A stretch of DNA of 57,440 nucleotides, taken from NCBI GenBank assembly GCA_039024315.1, contig JBCCQN010000022.1, positions 1 through 57,440 on the forward strand, in the 5' to 3' direction. Under the pieces are notes generated by a model. The model was not told the origin of the DNA, did not search any database, and was given only the letters and a program-made list of their open reading frames with translations. This document shows positions 37,227 to 46,019 of this stretch, in pieces (position 1 is the first letter of the stretch; each line of letters opens with the position of its first letter). Position numbers and translations under genes: made by a program. The stretch is from JBCAWW01 sp039024315. GTDB taxonomy: Bacteria > Bacteroidota > Bacteroidia > J057.

Positions 37227-37479
37227 TTTCGTCAGCGCTTACGGCTGGTTTAGCTTTATCACGGGGAACGGTTACTTTGATTTCGTCATCGACGAACACG
37301 TTCTTCCGCATATTTCCTTGCTCGTAGTTTTGGTCAAAATCAACAATATTTTGCTGCATATTTTTGAGCAATCGATTGGACAATCTTTTGAGGAGAAATT
37401 GAACAATTTGCCTGCCAAAAAGCCGGCTCACTAGATATGTCCCCATAAAAAAGGCAAAGACCCAAAATAAAAAGTTCAT
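37192..37479 (-). CDS. DUF4834 family small membrane protein
   Basis: 95 residues: one membrane helix (FLFWVFAFFMGTYLVSRLF) and a charged, acidic tail. This is the usual size and shape of DUF4834 proteins of Bacteroidota, of unknown role. The last codons overlap the non-ATG start region of ispE. Confidence 0.7.
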   Translation of the reverse strand: MNFLFWVFAFFMGTYLVSRLFGRQIVQFLLKRLSNRLLKNMQQNIVDFDQNYEQGNMRKNVFVDDEIKVTVPRDKAKPAVSADEIAEDVEFEEVH

Positions 37480-37562
37480 TTTTCAATTATGCTTTAAGCT
37501 GCTTTGAGTCGATTCAGACAGGGATTGACGAAAAGTGAACGCCCTGGCCGAATACTCCGAAA

Positions 37563-38699
37563 CTATACTACTTTTTGAGCATTTAAAACCGCTTCGTAGT
37601 AGCGTTCATAAGCAGGTACTATCTTTTCTACGGAAAATTGCTGCGCATGGTCGAAAGCTCTTTGAGAAAATTCTTTCCAGCGCTCATCATCTTGCAGAAG
37701 GTAAAGAGCATTTTTTCCCATTGCCTCTACATCACCGATAGGACTGATAAAACCTGTAACCCCGTCAATATTAACTTCTGGTAGCCCACCTGCGTTTGAA
37801 CTAATCACCGGCACGCCACAGGCCATCGCTTCAAGTGCCGATAGACCGAAGCTTTCGTTCTCCGAAGGAAGAATAAAAACATCACCTATCGCATATATCT
37901 CTTCCACTGAATTTTGGCTTCCTAAGAAGTAGATGTCATCGCAAAGATGCATCTCTCGACACATTTCTTCGGCCTTGTTTCGTTCAGGTCCATCTCCTAC
38001 CATAAGCAATCTAGCTGGCATCACCTCACGCACTTTCTCAAAGGTCTTGATCACATCTTGAATCCGCTTGACTTTGCGAAAGTTTGAGGTGTGGATCAGT
38101 ACCTTTTGGCCTCCGGCAGTGATCAATTTACGAAAATGGTCTTTATCCTGCTGGCGAAAACGGTCCAAATCTACAAAATTAGGGATGACCTCAATTTCGG
38201 ACTGAATTTGAAAATTTTCGATGGTTGCTTTACGCAAATAGTCTGAGACTGCTGTCAGACCATCGCTTTGCTCCATGGAGAAGGTTACTACTGGCTCGTA
38301 AGCTTGATTTTTTCCTACCAAAGTAATGTCCGTACCGTGCAAGGTGGTTATCACGGGCACGTTCAGGCCCAAGCTCCTGAGAATCTGTTTCGCCAAATAT
38401 GCGACCGAGGCATGTGGCACCGCGTAGTGGACGTGAAAAAGGTCAATATCGTTGTAGCGAGCTACCTGGACCATTTGGCTGGCCAGAGCAGACTCATAGG
38501 GAACAAAGTCAAACAGAGGGTAGTCCTTGGTGCGAACTTCGTGATAGAAAATGTTTTCTGAAAACAAGTCTAACCGAATCGGCCGGTTATAAGTAATGAA
38601 ATGAATCTTATGCCCTTTCGCAGCGAGTGATTTACCCAATTCAGTAGCAACAACGCCACTACCGCCATAGGTCGGATAACACACAACACCAATATTCAT
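37563..38699 (-). CDS. bshA: N-acetyl-alpha-D-glucosaminyl L-malate synthase BshA
   Basis: 378 residues from ATG 38699. GT4 glycosyltransferase with the BshA-specific start MNIGVVCYPTYGGSGVVATELG, FHVHYAVPHASVAYLA, and the nucleotide-sugar site PSENESFGLSALEAMACGVPVI. It joins GlcNAc to L-malate, the first step of bacillithiol synthesis; bshB and bshC are not in this window. The malate-binding N-terminal loop is intact. A TTG 15 bp upstream is a less likely start. Confidence 0.93.
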   Translation of the reverse strand: MNIGVVCYPTYGGSGVVATELGKSLAAKGHKIHFITYNRPIRLDLFSENIFYHEVRTKDYPLFDFVPYESALASQMVQVARYNDIDLFHVHYAVPHASVAYLAKQILRSLGLNVPVITTLHGTDITLVGKNQAYEPVVTFSMEQSDGLTAVSDYLRKATIENFQIQSEIEVIPNFVDLDRFRQQDKDHFRKLITAGGQKVLIHTSNFRKVKRIQDVIKTFEKVREVMPARLLMVGDGPERNKAEEMCREMHLCDDIYFLGSQNSVEEIYAIGDVFILPSENESFGLSALEAMACGVPVISSNAGGLPEVNIDGVTGFISPIGDVEAMGKNALYLLQDDERWKEFSQRAFDHAQQFSVEKIVPAYERYYEAVLNAQKVV

Positions 38700-38808
38700 A
38701 GACTTTTTAATCAAATATTCCTTCTTACCATATCAACGCCTCACCTACAAAATAGTTCATTAATTGTTAAGGGAGTGTCGCTTAATTGCTAAAGGCGTTA
38801 AACAAAAA

Positions 38809-38845
38809 CAGGAGAACGATAAACTTTAGGCTTATTGTTCTCCTG
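38809..38845 (-). terminator. Intrinsic terminator of the nuoJKL operon
   Basis: On the minus strand a 14-bp stem (CAGGAGAACAATAA with TTATCGTTCTCCTG, one wobble) is followed by TTTTTGTTT, ~30 bp after the nuoL stop. Confidence 0.88.
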
Positions 38846-38874
38846 CTTGGGGCAGTCAAAGACTGTGTATTTTT

Positions 38875-40860
38875 TTATCCAAATATCAAGTAAGTCAGAA
38901 TGGAGAGTACCCCCAATGATACAAGTAAAAGATAGTTGGAAACTAATCCTGTTTGCAGCCTCCGGAAGACTTCGCCTACCGAAGTAGTAACAGAGCCAGC
39001 GCCATTTACAAGGCCATCGACAATATTTTGGTCAAACCAAAGGACAATGTGTTCACCTGCCCAAACAAAGGGACGGATGATAAATGCATTGTAGAGTTCG
39101 TCGATGTAGAATTTACCTTTCATCGCCTCATACATACCTCCGAAGAATCTACGTACTTTGTCGTCGCCTTCAAGATCATGGCGCTTATAGAAGCTGTAAG
39201 CAAAATAGACCATACCTACTGCCACGATGATCGAGAACGGAATCAGGAAGTACTCCATAGAATGATGTACCTCAATTGCTTCGGTCATAGAGGCGCTATT
39301 TAGGATTAAGCCTTCTGCAGAAGAAGCAGCTTCAGCTCCTAACCAAGTATCGTTGAGGATATGGGGGATATGAAATGCGTGCCCGATCAAAGGAGTAAGA
39401 CCTAAGAAGCCACCAACCGTTGCAAAACCAGCCAAAATCCATAGAGGAATGGTCATCAAGGGAGGGCTTTCATGCGGATGCTTTTCACTTGGAAAACGCT
39501 CTTCGCCATTGAAGGTCAAGAAGGTAACCCGTGTCATATAAAAGGCGGTCATCGCAGCAGTCGCTACGGCGACACCCCAGACTACGAAATAGACCCAATT
39601 GCTATAACCTGCAAAGAATAGGCTACTCAAGATTTCGTCCTTAGAAAAGAAACCAGAGAAGATCGGGATACCAGAAATGGCCAAGGTGGATATCCAGAAG
39701 GTTGTCCTTGTCGAAGGCATATACTTACCTAAACCACCCATCGTACGGATGTCTTGGGGGTCTTTGACGGTGTGCATATGCTCCATAGCGTGGATCACAG
39801 AACCAGAACCCAAGAAGAGACAAGCCTTAAAGAAGGCGTGGGTCATTACGTGGAAGATAGCGGTAGTAAACGCACCGGCTCCCAAGGCCATAAACATAAA
39901 GCCAAGCTGAGAGACGGTTGAATAGGCAAGTACGCCTTTGATATCATTTTGAGCGATTGCGATCAAAGCTGCAATCAGAGCCGTAAGACCCGCAACTACC
40001 ACAACTACCACCATTACCTCAGGAGAGGCCAAGAATACGGGATGGATACGGGTAATCAGGTAGATACCGGAGGTTACCATAGTAGCGGCGTGGATAAGGG
40101 CCGATACGGGAGTAGGACCTGCCATCGCGTCTGGCAGCCAGACAAAAAGGGGAATCTGAGCTGATTTACCAGTGGCAGCGATAAAGACCAAAATCGCAAT
40201 CCAAGTGGCAGTAGTGCTACTAAAAGCACTAGAGTTTGCCGCTTCATTGATTTGGGCATAGTTGAAGGTATCCAAATTGTAAAACACCAACATCATCGCA
40301 CATATCATCGCAAAATCACCGATTCGGTTAGCCACAAAGGCCTTTTGAGCCGCTTGCGATTTGGCCATATCGGTGTACCAAAAGCCGATAAGGAGATAAG
40401 AACAAACTCCCACCCCTTCCCAACCGAGGAAGGTAACTACCATATTATCACCCATGATCAAGTTGTTCATAGAGAAGATGAACAAATTGAGGTAGGCGAA
40501 GAATTTATAATAACCAGGGTCGCCATGCATGTAACCAATCGAGTAAACGTGGATCAATGATCCAACGCCAGTTACGATCAGCATCATCAAAAGCGATAAT
40601 TGATCTAAACGATAAGAAAAGTGGACAGCGAGGTCGCCAGACTCCATCCATGAGAAGAGGGTGAAGTCAATCGGTTGGCCATCGCCCTTAAATTGCAGCA
40701 AGGCCATCACGATCATGGCGAAGGGCGTAGCTACCATCATCGCAGCAAGTCCACCAATCAGTTTTTCCTGACGGCGAAATCCTTCATTGAGGAATCCCGT
40801 CAGTCCAATCAGGGCGGAGCCGATCAGCGGGAGGAGGATAATTAGATTGTAAATGTCCAT
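38875..40860 (-). CDS. nuoL: NADH-quinone oxidoreductase subunit L
   Basis: 661 residues with about 16 membrane helices, the normal length. Conserved antiporter-like stretches: FLGWEGVGVCSYLLIGFWY, KSAQIPLFVWLPDAMAGPTPVSALIHAATMVTSG and LGFMFMALGAGAFTTAIFHVMTHAFFKACLFL, holding the key Lys/His residues of the proton channel. It is the distal pump subunit of complex I. Starts 7 bp after nuoK. nuoM and nuoN do not follow. Confidence 0.97.
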   Translation of the reverse strand: MDIYNLIILLPLIGSALIGLTGFLNEGFRRQEKLIGGLAAMMVATPFAMIVMALLQFKGDGQPIDFTLFSWMESGDLAVHFSYRLDQLSLLMMLIVTGVGSLIHVYSIGYMHGDPGYYKFFAYLNLFIFSMNNLIMGDNMVVTFLGWEGVGVCSYLLIGFWYTDMAKSQAAQKAFVANRIGDFAMICAMMLVFYNLDTFNYAQINEAANSSAFSSTTATWIAILVFIAATGKSAQIPLFVWLPDAMAGPTPVSALIHAATMVTSGIYLITRIHPVFLASPEVMVVVVVVAGLTALIAALIAIAQNDIKGVLAYSTVSQLGFMFMALGAGAFTTAIFHVMTHAFFKACLFLGSGSVIHAMEHMHTVKDPQDIRTMGGLGKYMPSTRTTFWISTLAISGIPIFSGFFSKDEILSSLFFAGYSNWVYFVVWGVAVATAAMTAFYMTRVTFLTFNGEERFPSEKHPHESPPLMTIPLWILAGFATVGGFLGLTPLIGHAFHIPHILNDTWLGAEAASSAEGLILNSASMTEAIEVHHSMEYFLIPFSIIVAVGMVYFAYSFYKRHDLEGDDKVRRFFGGMYEAMKGKFYIDELYNAFIIRPFVWAGEHIVLWFDQNIVDGLVNGAGSVTTSVGEVFRRLQTGLVSNYLLLVSLGVLSILTYLIFG

Positions 40861-40867
40861 CTATTTC

Positions 40868-41200
40868 TTACCACTTAAAGATGTTCACATTATTGATATC
40901 CACATCCAAGCGGTTGCGGAAAAGGGCAATGATGATCGCCAAACCAACTACGGCCTCGGCCGCGGCGACACACATCACAAAAAACACCAGCATCGAACCG
41001 GCCGCTCCATCTACTCCTTCGAGCCCGTTGTGCATCTTGGAGAAGGTTACTAAGGACAGATTCACCGCGTTGAGCATCAGCTCTATCGACATAAAGACGA
41101 TGATCCCGTTGCGACGGGTCAAAACCCCTATAGACCCCAGCGCAAACATCACCGCGCTCACGGTCAGGTAACTAAAGGCGTTTGGCGTTAAAAAATCCAT
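40868..41200 (-). CDS. nuoK: NADH-quinone oxidoreductase subunit K
   Basis: 110 residues, three membrane helices, with MSIELMLNAVNLSLVTFS containing the conserved membrane Glu of NuoK and a second in AAAEAVVGLAIIIALFR. Proton-pumping subunit of complex I. Lies between nuoJ and nuoL; a hairpin repeat sits in the 30-bp nuoJ-nuoK gap. Confidence 0.96.
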   Translation of the reverse strand: MDFLTPNAFSYLTVSAVMFALGSIGVLTRRNGIIVFMSIELMLNAVNLSLVTFSKMHNGLEGVDGAAGSMLVFFVMCVAAAEAVVGLAIIIALFRNRLDVDINNVNIFKW

Positions 41201-41205
41201 ATTGT

Positions 41206-41224
41206 TTTGCTTTGCAGAACGCTC
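41206..41224 (-). repeat. Dispersed hairpin repeat between nuoJ and nuoK
   Basis: Lead-in GAGCGTTC, TTCTGC, loop AAA, GCAAAA. Fills the 30-bp gap from 7 bp after the nuoJ stop to 5 bp before the nuoK ATG. Confidence 0.65.
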
Positions 41225-41230
41225 AGTCTG

Positions 41231-41746
41231 TTAGTTGGTGTAAGTGTGTTTGCGGGCAACGACAATAGCGCCGACCAAAGCAGCCAAGAGAATCACAGAG
41301 ATCATCTCAAAAGGGAAGAGATACTCCGTCATCATGGAGCGACCAATCGCCTCCACGGAGCCGAATTCAAACGCTCCTCCCACTGAGGAACCACTAAAGG
41401 ACCTAAAAACAAATATCATTTCGGCGATAAAAGCTAGCGCCAAGATTAAGGCAATGCCACGCCGAGCATCAAACTTCAACACCCCTTGTTCATCTTCCAA
41501 ATTGAGGAGCATAATCACAAAGAGGAAGAGTACCATGATCGCACCAGCGTAAACCAATATCTGAATCGCAGCCAAGAACTCGGCTCCGAGCGACAAATAA
41601 AGTCCAGCGATACTAAAGAAATTAAGAATCAGGCTGAGGGCAGAATATACTGCACTACGGTTGAGGATAAGGCCTACTCCGCCAGCCAATCCTAGGATGG
41701 AAAAGACCCAAAAGAGTCCAGTTTGTATAGTAGCTGTGGCTTCCAA
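41231..41746 (-). CDS. nuoJ: NADH-quinone oxidoreductase subunit J
   Basis: 171 residues, five membrane helices, with VYAGAIMVLFLFVIMLLNL, the pi-bulge helix typical of NuoJ, in the middle. Only a TTG (41746) is available as a start; no ATG precedes the conserved region in frame. First gene of a short nuoJKL operon, with kdsB ending ~50 bp upstream. Confidence 0.95.
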   Translation of the reverse strand: MEATATIQTGLFWVFSILGLAGGVGLILNRSAVYSALSLILNFFSIAGLYLSLGAEFLAAIQILVYAGAIMVLFLFVIMLLNLEDEQGVLKFDARRGIALILALAFIAEMIFVFRSFSGSSVGGAFEFGSVEAIGRSMMTEYLFPFEMISVILLAALVGAIVVARKHTYTN

Positions 41747-41798
41747 AATAGTCGGTTTTTGAATTGAGCCGTAAATATGGACCTTTTATGTTACAAAT

Positions 41799-42590
41799 TC
41801 AACTTACATTGGTCTCTATCCATGCTAATAATCGCGCTAAATCTTCTGGTCGATCAATGGCCAGCCCTGCCTCCTGACCAATCGCAGTCTGTATGGACCA
41901 AGCATGTCCTAGCCAGCGTAATTGCTCCAATGATTCGGCCAGCTCCAAAGGATGTGGTTCTAGCGCTCTCAGGGCCAATAATGTTTCCCTTTTGAAGGCA
42001 TATAACCCAATATGCTGGTAGAATTCATGTTTTTGAAGCCAATCGTTCTGCGCAGCATCTCTCACAAAAGGGATGGGGGCACGACTAAAATAAAGGGCTT
42101 TGCCATTGCGATCGCGGACTACTTTGACGCGGTTGGGGTTTTGGAGGTCTTCCGCTGCGCGGAACGGGCAAACGAGGGTAGCAATAGTAGCTTCAGTCTG
42201 GTGTAAGCTCGTTACTAGCAAATCTATCTGAGCGGGGGCAATAAAAGGCTCGTCTCCCTGCACATTGAGTACCGTTTCAAATTCGGGTAACTGGGCTGCG
42301 ACCTCTGCTATTCGATCTGTGCCAGAAGGATGGGTTTTGCTCGTCATCCAGACCTCCCCACCAAAATCGCTCACATGATCGAAAATCCGTCGATCATCGG
42401 TGGCTACACCTACTTTATCTACCTTTTTGGCCTGAAGGCATTGCTCATATACTCGCTGGATCATGGATTTACCTTTGATATCGATCAAAGGCTTACCGGG
42501 AAAACGGCTGGAGGCGTATCGGGCCGGAATGAGTGCTAGAGTCGGCAAATTGAAGCGGTGTTTGATTGTTTTACCTCCCTCTGAAAGCAT
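41799..42590 (-). CDS. kdsB: 3-deoxy-manno-octulosonate cytidylyltransferase
   Basis: 263 residues from ATG 42590. LALIPARYASSRFPGKPLIDIKGKSMI is the nucleotide-binding start of KdsB; VLNVQGDEPFIAP and RVKVVRDRNGKALYFSRAPIPF follow. It activates KDO with CTP for lipopolysaccharide. The open frame reaches back to 42740, but the extra 50 residues are encoded by repeat DNA and look spurious. TTG 42548, 5 codons before the conserved strand, is another possible start. Two hairpin repeats lie in-frame (42041, 42149). Confidence 0.94.
   Translation of the reverse strand: MLSEGGKTIKHRFNLPTLALIPARYASSRFPGKPLIDIKGKSMIQRVYEQCLQAKKVDKVGVATDDRRIFDHVSDFGGEVWMTSKTHPSGTDRIAEVAAQLPEFETVLNVQGDEPFIAPAQIDLLVTSLHQTEATIATLVCPFRAAEDLQNPNRVKVVRDRNGKALYFSRAPIPFVRDAAQNDWLQKHEFYQHIGLYAFKRETLLALRALEPHPLELAESLEQLRWLGHAWSIQTAIGQEAGLAIDRPEDLARLLAWIETNVS
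42041..42059 (+). repeat. Dispersed hairpin repeat inside kdsB
   Basis: Lead-in AATCGTTC, CTGC, loop GCA, GCA. Encodes DAAQND. Confidence 0.7.
42149..42168 (-). repeat. Dispersed hairpin repeat inside kdsB
   Basis: CCCGTTC lead-in, stem TTCCGC/GCGGAA, loop GCA. Encodes FRAAED. Confidence 0.7.
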
Positions 42591-42638
42591 CTGGTTTGTA
42601 AAACCATTTCCCCCTTTGGAGGGGGATAAAGAGGGAGG
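42574..42638. repeat. Nested palindromic repeat upstream of kdsB
   Basis: Outer arms CCTCCCTCT (42574-42582) and AGAGGGAGG (42630-42638) enclose an inner hairpin with arms CCCCCT (42610-42615) and AGGGGG (42620-42625). The candidate kdsB ATG at 42590 lies inside it. It resembles the G/C-tract intergenic repeats common in Bacteroidota. Confidence 0.65.
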
Positions 42639-42706
42639 AATCGACGACCAAAATACTATTTCTAATGAACTCCTTCCTAATGAAGCTGGCAATAAGCATA
42701 GGAATG

Positions 42707-42726
42707 ATCGTTCTGCGCAGTAGTAA
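42707..42726 (+). repeat. Dispersed hairpin repeat upstream of kdsB
   Basis: Lead-in ATCGTTC, CTGC, loop GCA, then GTAGTAA; one arm position is imperfect. Confidence 0.7.
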
Positions 42727-42868
42727 AAGTAGCTTGTCACATTGAGCGCAGTCGAAATGCCTTTACTAAGTTCCCTCCACTGCGGTCGGGATGACCACTT
42801 GGTGGATAAAAGCTACGACAGTTGCTAGAGCAATGGTTATCCGGTTGGGCCATATGATTTAGAAGGAT

Positions 42869-42892
42869 AAGCGTTCTGCGCCGCAGTAAAAA
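42869..42892 (+). repeat. Dispersed hairpin repeat, intergenic copy
   Basis: Lead-in AAGCGTTC, stem CTGC/GCAG, loop GCC, then TAAAAA. Identical over 21 bp to the copy at 6108-6128. Ends ~49 bp beyond the stop of the gene at 42941. Confidence 0.85.
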
Positions 42893-42940
42893 CCCAAAAG
42901 GGTTGAACACGGAGAAACAGAGATTGGATGGCCTCATCAA

Positions 42941-43378
42941 TCAAGCCTTCATCAATCTATAAGCGATCCAACCCAAGATCCCTAATCTTACTGTCCAGGC
43001 TACTGTACGGATCCAATTGACACGAACGAGAGATTTGACAGCTTCTGGGCTGAGTCCATCGAGCAATTTATTGTGTAAAGGCACTGCCTGAAAAAAGGTG
43101 TTGAGCCATATGATGCCTATCAGGGCCATGCCGATCCAAAGGAAATAGGGGCTGATGCCTTCCGGCCGCCAACTTAGGAGAATAAAGCCGGTGGCGAGTT
43201 CTGCTACCATCAGCGGGCCGACCAAGGGGCTAATCCAATTACGGTGCAAAACTTCATATTGCGCAAAGGCAGTCTCTCCTACGTGGGCAAAAAGCGGATA
43301 GTGCAGGATTTGGATGATCCAGATAATCCCGCACATCATCCCAGTAATCAAGAGATGTATAGTAAATAATCCTTTCAT
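42941..43378 (-). CDS. Four-helix membrane protein, unknown function
   Basis: 145 residues from ATG 43378 (the frame opens at 43429). Four hydrophobic helices (HLLITGMMCGIIWIIQILHY; VGPLMVAELATGFILLSW; FLWIGMALIGIIWLNTFFQ; VAWTVRLGILGWIAYRL). The layout, with HxxxxxG in helix 1 and WxxxxxQxxxL in helix 3, recalls DUF1772-type proteins, but I am not sure. Transcribed alone, divergent from the PD40/VWA gene. Confidence 0.7.
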   Translation of the reverse strand: MKGLFTIHLLITGMMCGIIWIIQILHYPLFAHVGETAFAQYEVLHRNWISPLVGPLMVAELATGFILLSWRPEGISPYFLWIGMALIGIIWLNTFFQAVPLHNKLLDGLSPEAVKSLVRVNWIRTVAWTVRLGILGWIAYRLMKA

Positions 43379-43490
43379 ATTGTCGTTAAGCAACAATAGA
43401 CTGAAATTGTTTGTTAACTTGACATTCACATATTCCGTAAAAAAAAGGCGCGATATTGGCTAAGACACTTTGATGACGATTTTGCAACCT

Positions 43491-45440
43491 ATGAAAAGCT
43501 GGTTTATACTCATTGCCGTAATCTTTGCTTGTGGCAACACCGCCTTCGCTCAAAAAAAGGCTACAATACTCGACCACAAAGACAGGATTCGGATTAGTCG
43601 CTTAGACGTACTTAACTCCTCGGCCCGAGAAACCAATCTCTCGGTCACGCCTGATGGGAGATATCTCTACTTTATGTCTTTGCGGGGAGGCCAGCCGTGG
43701 TCGCGAATGTACATGACTTTTAGAGGAGATTCTGTCTATGATGGCGATATCTGGTATGCCCAAAAAGTGGGTGGCGAATGGCAAAGACCGCGTTGTCTGC
43801 CTTACAGCATCAATACTTCCCAAGGCGAGGATGAACCCAATGTATCAGCTGATGGTCGTAAAGTTTATTTTCAATCTTGGAACTATATCTGGCCAGAAAC
43901 CGGCGGACCCTATTACGAAGTAACACGAGATGGTAAAAGTTGGACTAGCCAAAAAGGCATGGGCGGCGGTATCACCGAGTTTTTTCATAACCTTTCGGCG
44001 ACAGACGGGATGTCTATTTCTCCCGACGGGAAACGCTTTATCGTAGCCGCTGGGCCGGACTATGATGATGATATGGATCTGTTTATGAGTCGGAAGTCGC
44101 GCTATGGTTGGACGTATTGTCGCAGGCTTCCTATCAGTACTCGGGGCAATGATCGCTCAGTCTTTATTGCTGCCGATGGCAAGACAATCTATTTTGCCTC
44201 TGATGGCTATGGTGGCTTTGGTGGTTTAGATATTTTTAAGACTACTCTCATCAATGATACCACTTTTGGAGAGGTCATCAATATTGGCGCACCTTTCAAT
44301 ACTCCCAATGATGATTATGGCTTTATTCTGACAGGAGATGGGAATGAGGCTTATTTTATCAGAGACGGCGATATCTTTTTTGCAGATCTTAAAGAGGCTG
44401 ATCCGCTTATCAAACCAACTGCTCCTGATGTAACAGTCAAACTAGCTGGTAGTGTAAGAGACAAAGACAATTGGGAAGGAATCAAAGCAGAAATCCTCTT
44501 GCTAGATGCTTATACCAAACGAGTCATCAAACGCATTGAAACGGATAGTAGGGGGAGGTACACCATCGTACTCAACAACAAGGAAAAGCTCTATGATCAG
44601 ATCGTGACGGCAGAAGGCTATCCGCAGTCAAAAAAGCGCCTTTCGATCCAGAAACAATACACAAATAAGACAATTAGTTCCAACTTCCTCTTGGAAGCGG
44701 AAAAAGCCCCAGAGCCAATAATTGCTGATAATCCACCTGCTGAGCTAGAGCCCGAACCTGAGCCTGAACCGACCAAGCCTCAACCGGTGATTTCTTCGGT
44801 GATCACTCGACCCAATCCGGTCAATCAGCAGCCCCAAGTGGATCAACCAGAACCCGTAAAAGTAGCCCCTCCACCGGATCCGTACTCTTTTGACGGTGTC
44901 GCTGAAAATAATCTGGTCCTCTTATTGGATGTTTCGGCTTCAATGAAAAAACCAGAGAAGCTACCCCTCCTCAAAGAATCACTCACGCGTCTGCTAGACC
45001 ATATGCGTCCAGAGGATCAAATATCAGTGATTGCTTATGCTGGAGAGGTCAATGTCGTGCTGGAAGGAATGTCTGCGGCCAATAAATACGAAATCCTCAA
45101 CGCGATCGAAAATCTCCGTTCGGGCGGTGGCACCAAGAGTAAAGAAGCGCTTAGAAGAGCTTACAAACTCGCTGATGATAACTATATCTCCGGCGGCAAC
45201 AATCGGATCATTTTTGCTACCGACGGCTACTTTGACGTTGCCTCTTTATATAGCATTGCAGAACGTAATGCCGAGAACAGTTCTGTCCATCTTACCGTAT
45301 TTTCATTTGGTAAATTGGCAGAAGATAAAATCGGAGAGTTAAGGGCCCTTGCCAATATCGGGCATGGTAATTTTGCCAACATCAATCGTGATAATGTGGA
45401 TCGCGCGCTCCTAACCGAAGCCAAAGCTGTCCGTAAATAG
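43491..45440 (+). CDS. Exported PD40-CRD-VWA protein (PorE-like with VWA domain)
   Basis: 649 residues from ATG 43491 (alternative ATG 43473). Signal peptide about 1-20. About 40-300 carries PD40/TolB-like beta-propeller repeats (LSVTPDGRYLYFMS, NVSADGRKVYFQS, MSISPDGKRFIVA, FIAADGKTIYFASDGYGGFGGLDIF). About 315-400 is a carboxypeptidase-regulatory-like beta domain. A Pro/Glu linker leads to a von Willebrand A domain with MIDAS DVSAS at about 480-484 and TDGYFD later. The first three parts match the order in T9SS component PorE, where an OmpA-like domain would come last. It is probably periplasmic or surface-associated. Confidence 0.82.
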   Translation: MKSWFILIAVIFACGNTAFAQKKATILDHKDRIRISRLDVLNSSARETNLSVTPDGRYLYFMSLRGGQPWSRMYMTFRGDSVYDGDIWYAQKVGGEWQRPRCLPYSINTSQGEDEPNVSADGRKVYFQSWNYIWPETGGPYYEVTRDGKSWTSQKGMGGGITEFFHNLSATDGMSISPDGKRFIVAAGPDYDDDMDLFMSRKSRYGWTYCRRLPISTRGNDRSVFIAADGKTIYFASDGYGGFGGLDIFKTTLINDTTFGEVINIGAPFNTPNDDYGFILTGDGNEAYFIRDGDIFFADLKEADPLIKPTAPDVTVKLAGSVRDKDNWEGIKAEILLLDAYTKRVIKRIETDSRGRYTIVLNNKEKLYDQIVTAEGYPQSKKRLSIQKQYTNKTISSNFLLEAEKAPEPIIADNPPAELEPEPEPEPTKPQPVISSVITRPNPVNQQPQVDQPEPVKVAPPPDPYSFDGVAENNLVLLLDVSASMKKPEKLPLLKESLTRLLDHMRPEDQISVIAYAGEVNVVLEGMSAANKYEILNAIENLRSGGGTKSKEALRRAYKLADDNYISGGNNRIIFATDGYFDVASLYSIAERNAENSSVHLTVFSFGKLAEDKIGELRALANIGHGNFANINRDNVDRALLTEAKAVRK

Positions 45441-45443
45441 AGT

Positions 45444-45929
45444 ATGGAAATTCTACAACGTACCAAAGAAACGCTAGTGCTAGAGGACAAATCCTCTATC
45501 CTACGGATCTTTTTTGCAGCTCTTATCATGACAGGTTTGCTGCTCCCCTTGGTTACGATGCGAGAGTTTGGGATCCAATCTTATTATCGCTTTACCTATT
45601 GGATAGGCGGTTTACTTCTTTTAGGAGGAGTATTGGGCTTTCGCTTTTTGTACCACCAGAGTCGTATGAGCCTCAATTTGGACGAAAAGCGGATTTCGCT
45701 GGAGCATATGCAGGGCTGGAAGCTATTGGAGCGCAAGCAGATCTACTTTCATCAGGTAGAGGAGCTCCGCGTCGCGGAACGCACCCACAAAGGCCGTCAG
45801 CAATATCGATTGGAGCTTAAGCACAAAAATCAGGGCTGGTTGCCTGTACATAAACGCTTTCGAAAAGATGGGCTAGGGATCAAAAATAGCGCTAAGGTGC
45901 TGCAAGCCTACATAGAGGCCGGGGCCTAG
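45444..45929 (+). CDS. Small membrane protein, unknown function
   Basis: 161 residues. Two membrane helices (ILRIFFAALIMTGLLLPLV and FTYWIGGLLLLGGVLGFRFLY) followed by a ~90-residue soluble part rich in basic residues (EKRISLEHMQGWKLLERKQIYFHQVEELRV), resembling a PH-like domain. Lies 3 bp after the VWA gene, so co-transcribed and possibly co-functional. One hairpin-repeat copy in-frame at 45763-45782 encodes part of VAERTH. Confidence 0.75.
   Translation: MEILQRTKETLVLEDKSSILRIFFAALIMTGLLLPLVTMREFGIQSYYRFTYWIGGLLLLGGVLGFRFLYHQSRMSLNLDEKRISLEHMQGWKLLERKQIYFHQVEELRVAERTHKGRQQYRLELKHKNQGWLPVHKRFRKDGLGIKNSAKVLQAYIEAGA
45763..45782 (-). repeat. Dispersed hairpin repeat inside small membrane protein gene
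   Basis: GCGTTC lead-in, stem CCGC/GCGG, loop GAC, then AGC. Encodes LRVAER. Confidence 0.65.
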
Positions 45930-46019
45930 AAAGGGAGGATTAGGTAGAGAGTATTCTGTACTTGAACTTGAAGCTTGACTTTTCACTTCTGCACCTTCAG
46001 CATAACCTTATTATGCCTA

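Noticed and set aside
42591..42740. N-terminal extension of the KdsB frame
   Set aside because: Encoded by nested palindrome and hairpin repeat DNA, and KdsB proteins normally start a few residues before the IPARYASSRFPGKPL strand.
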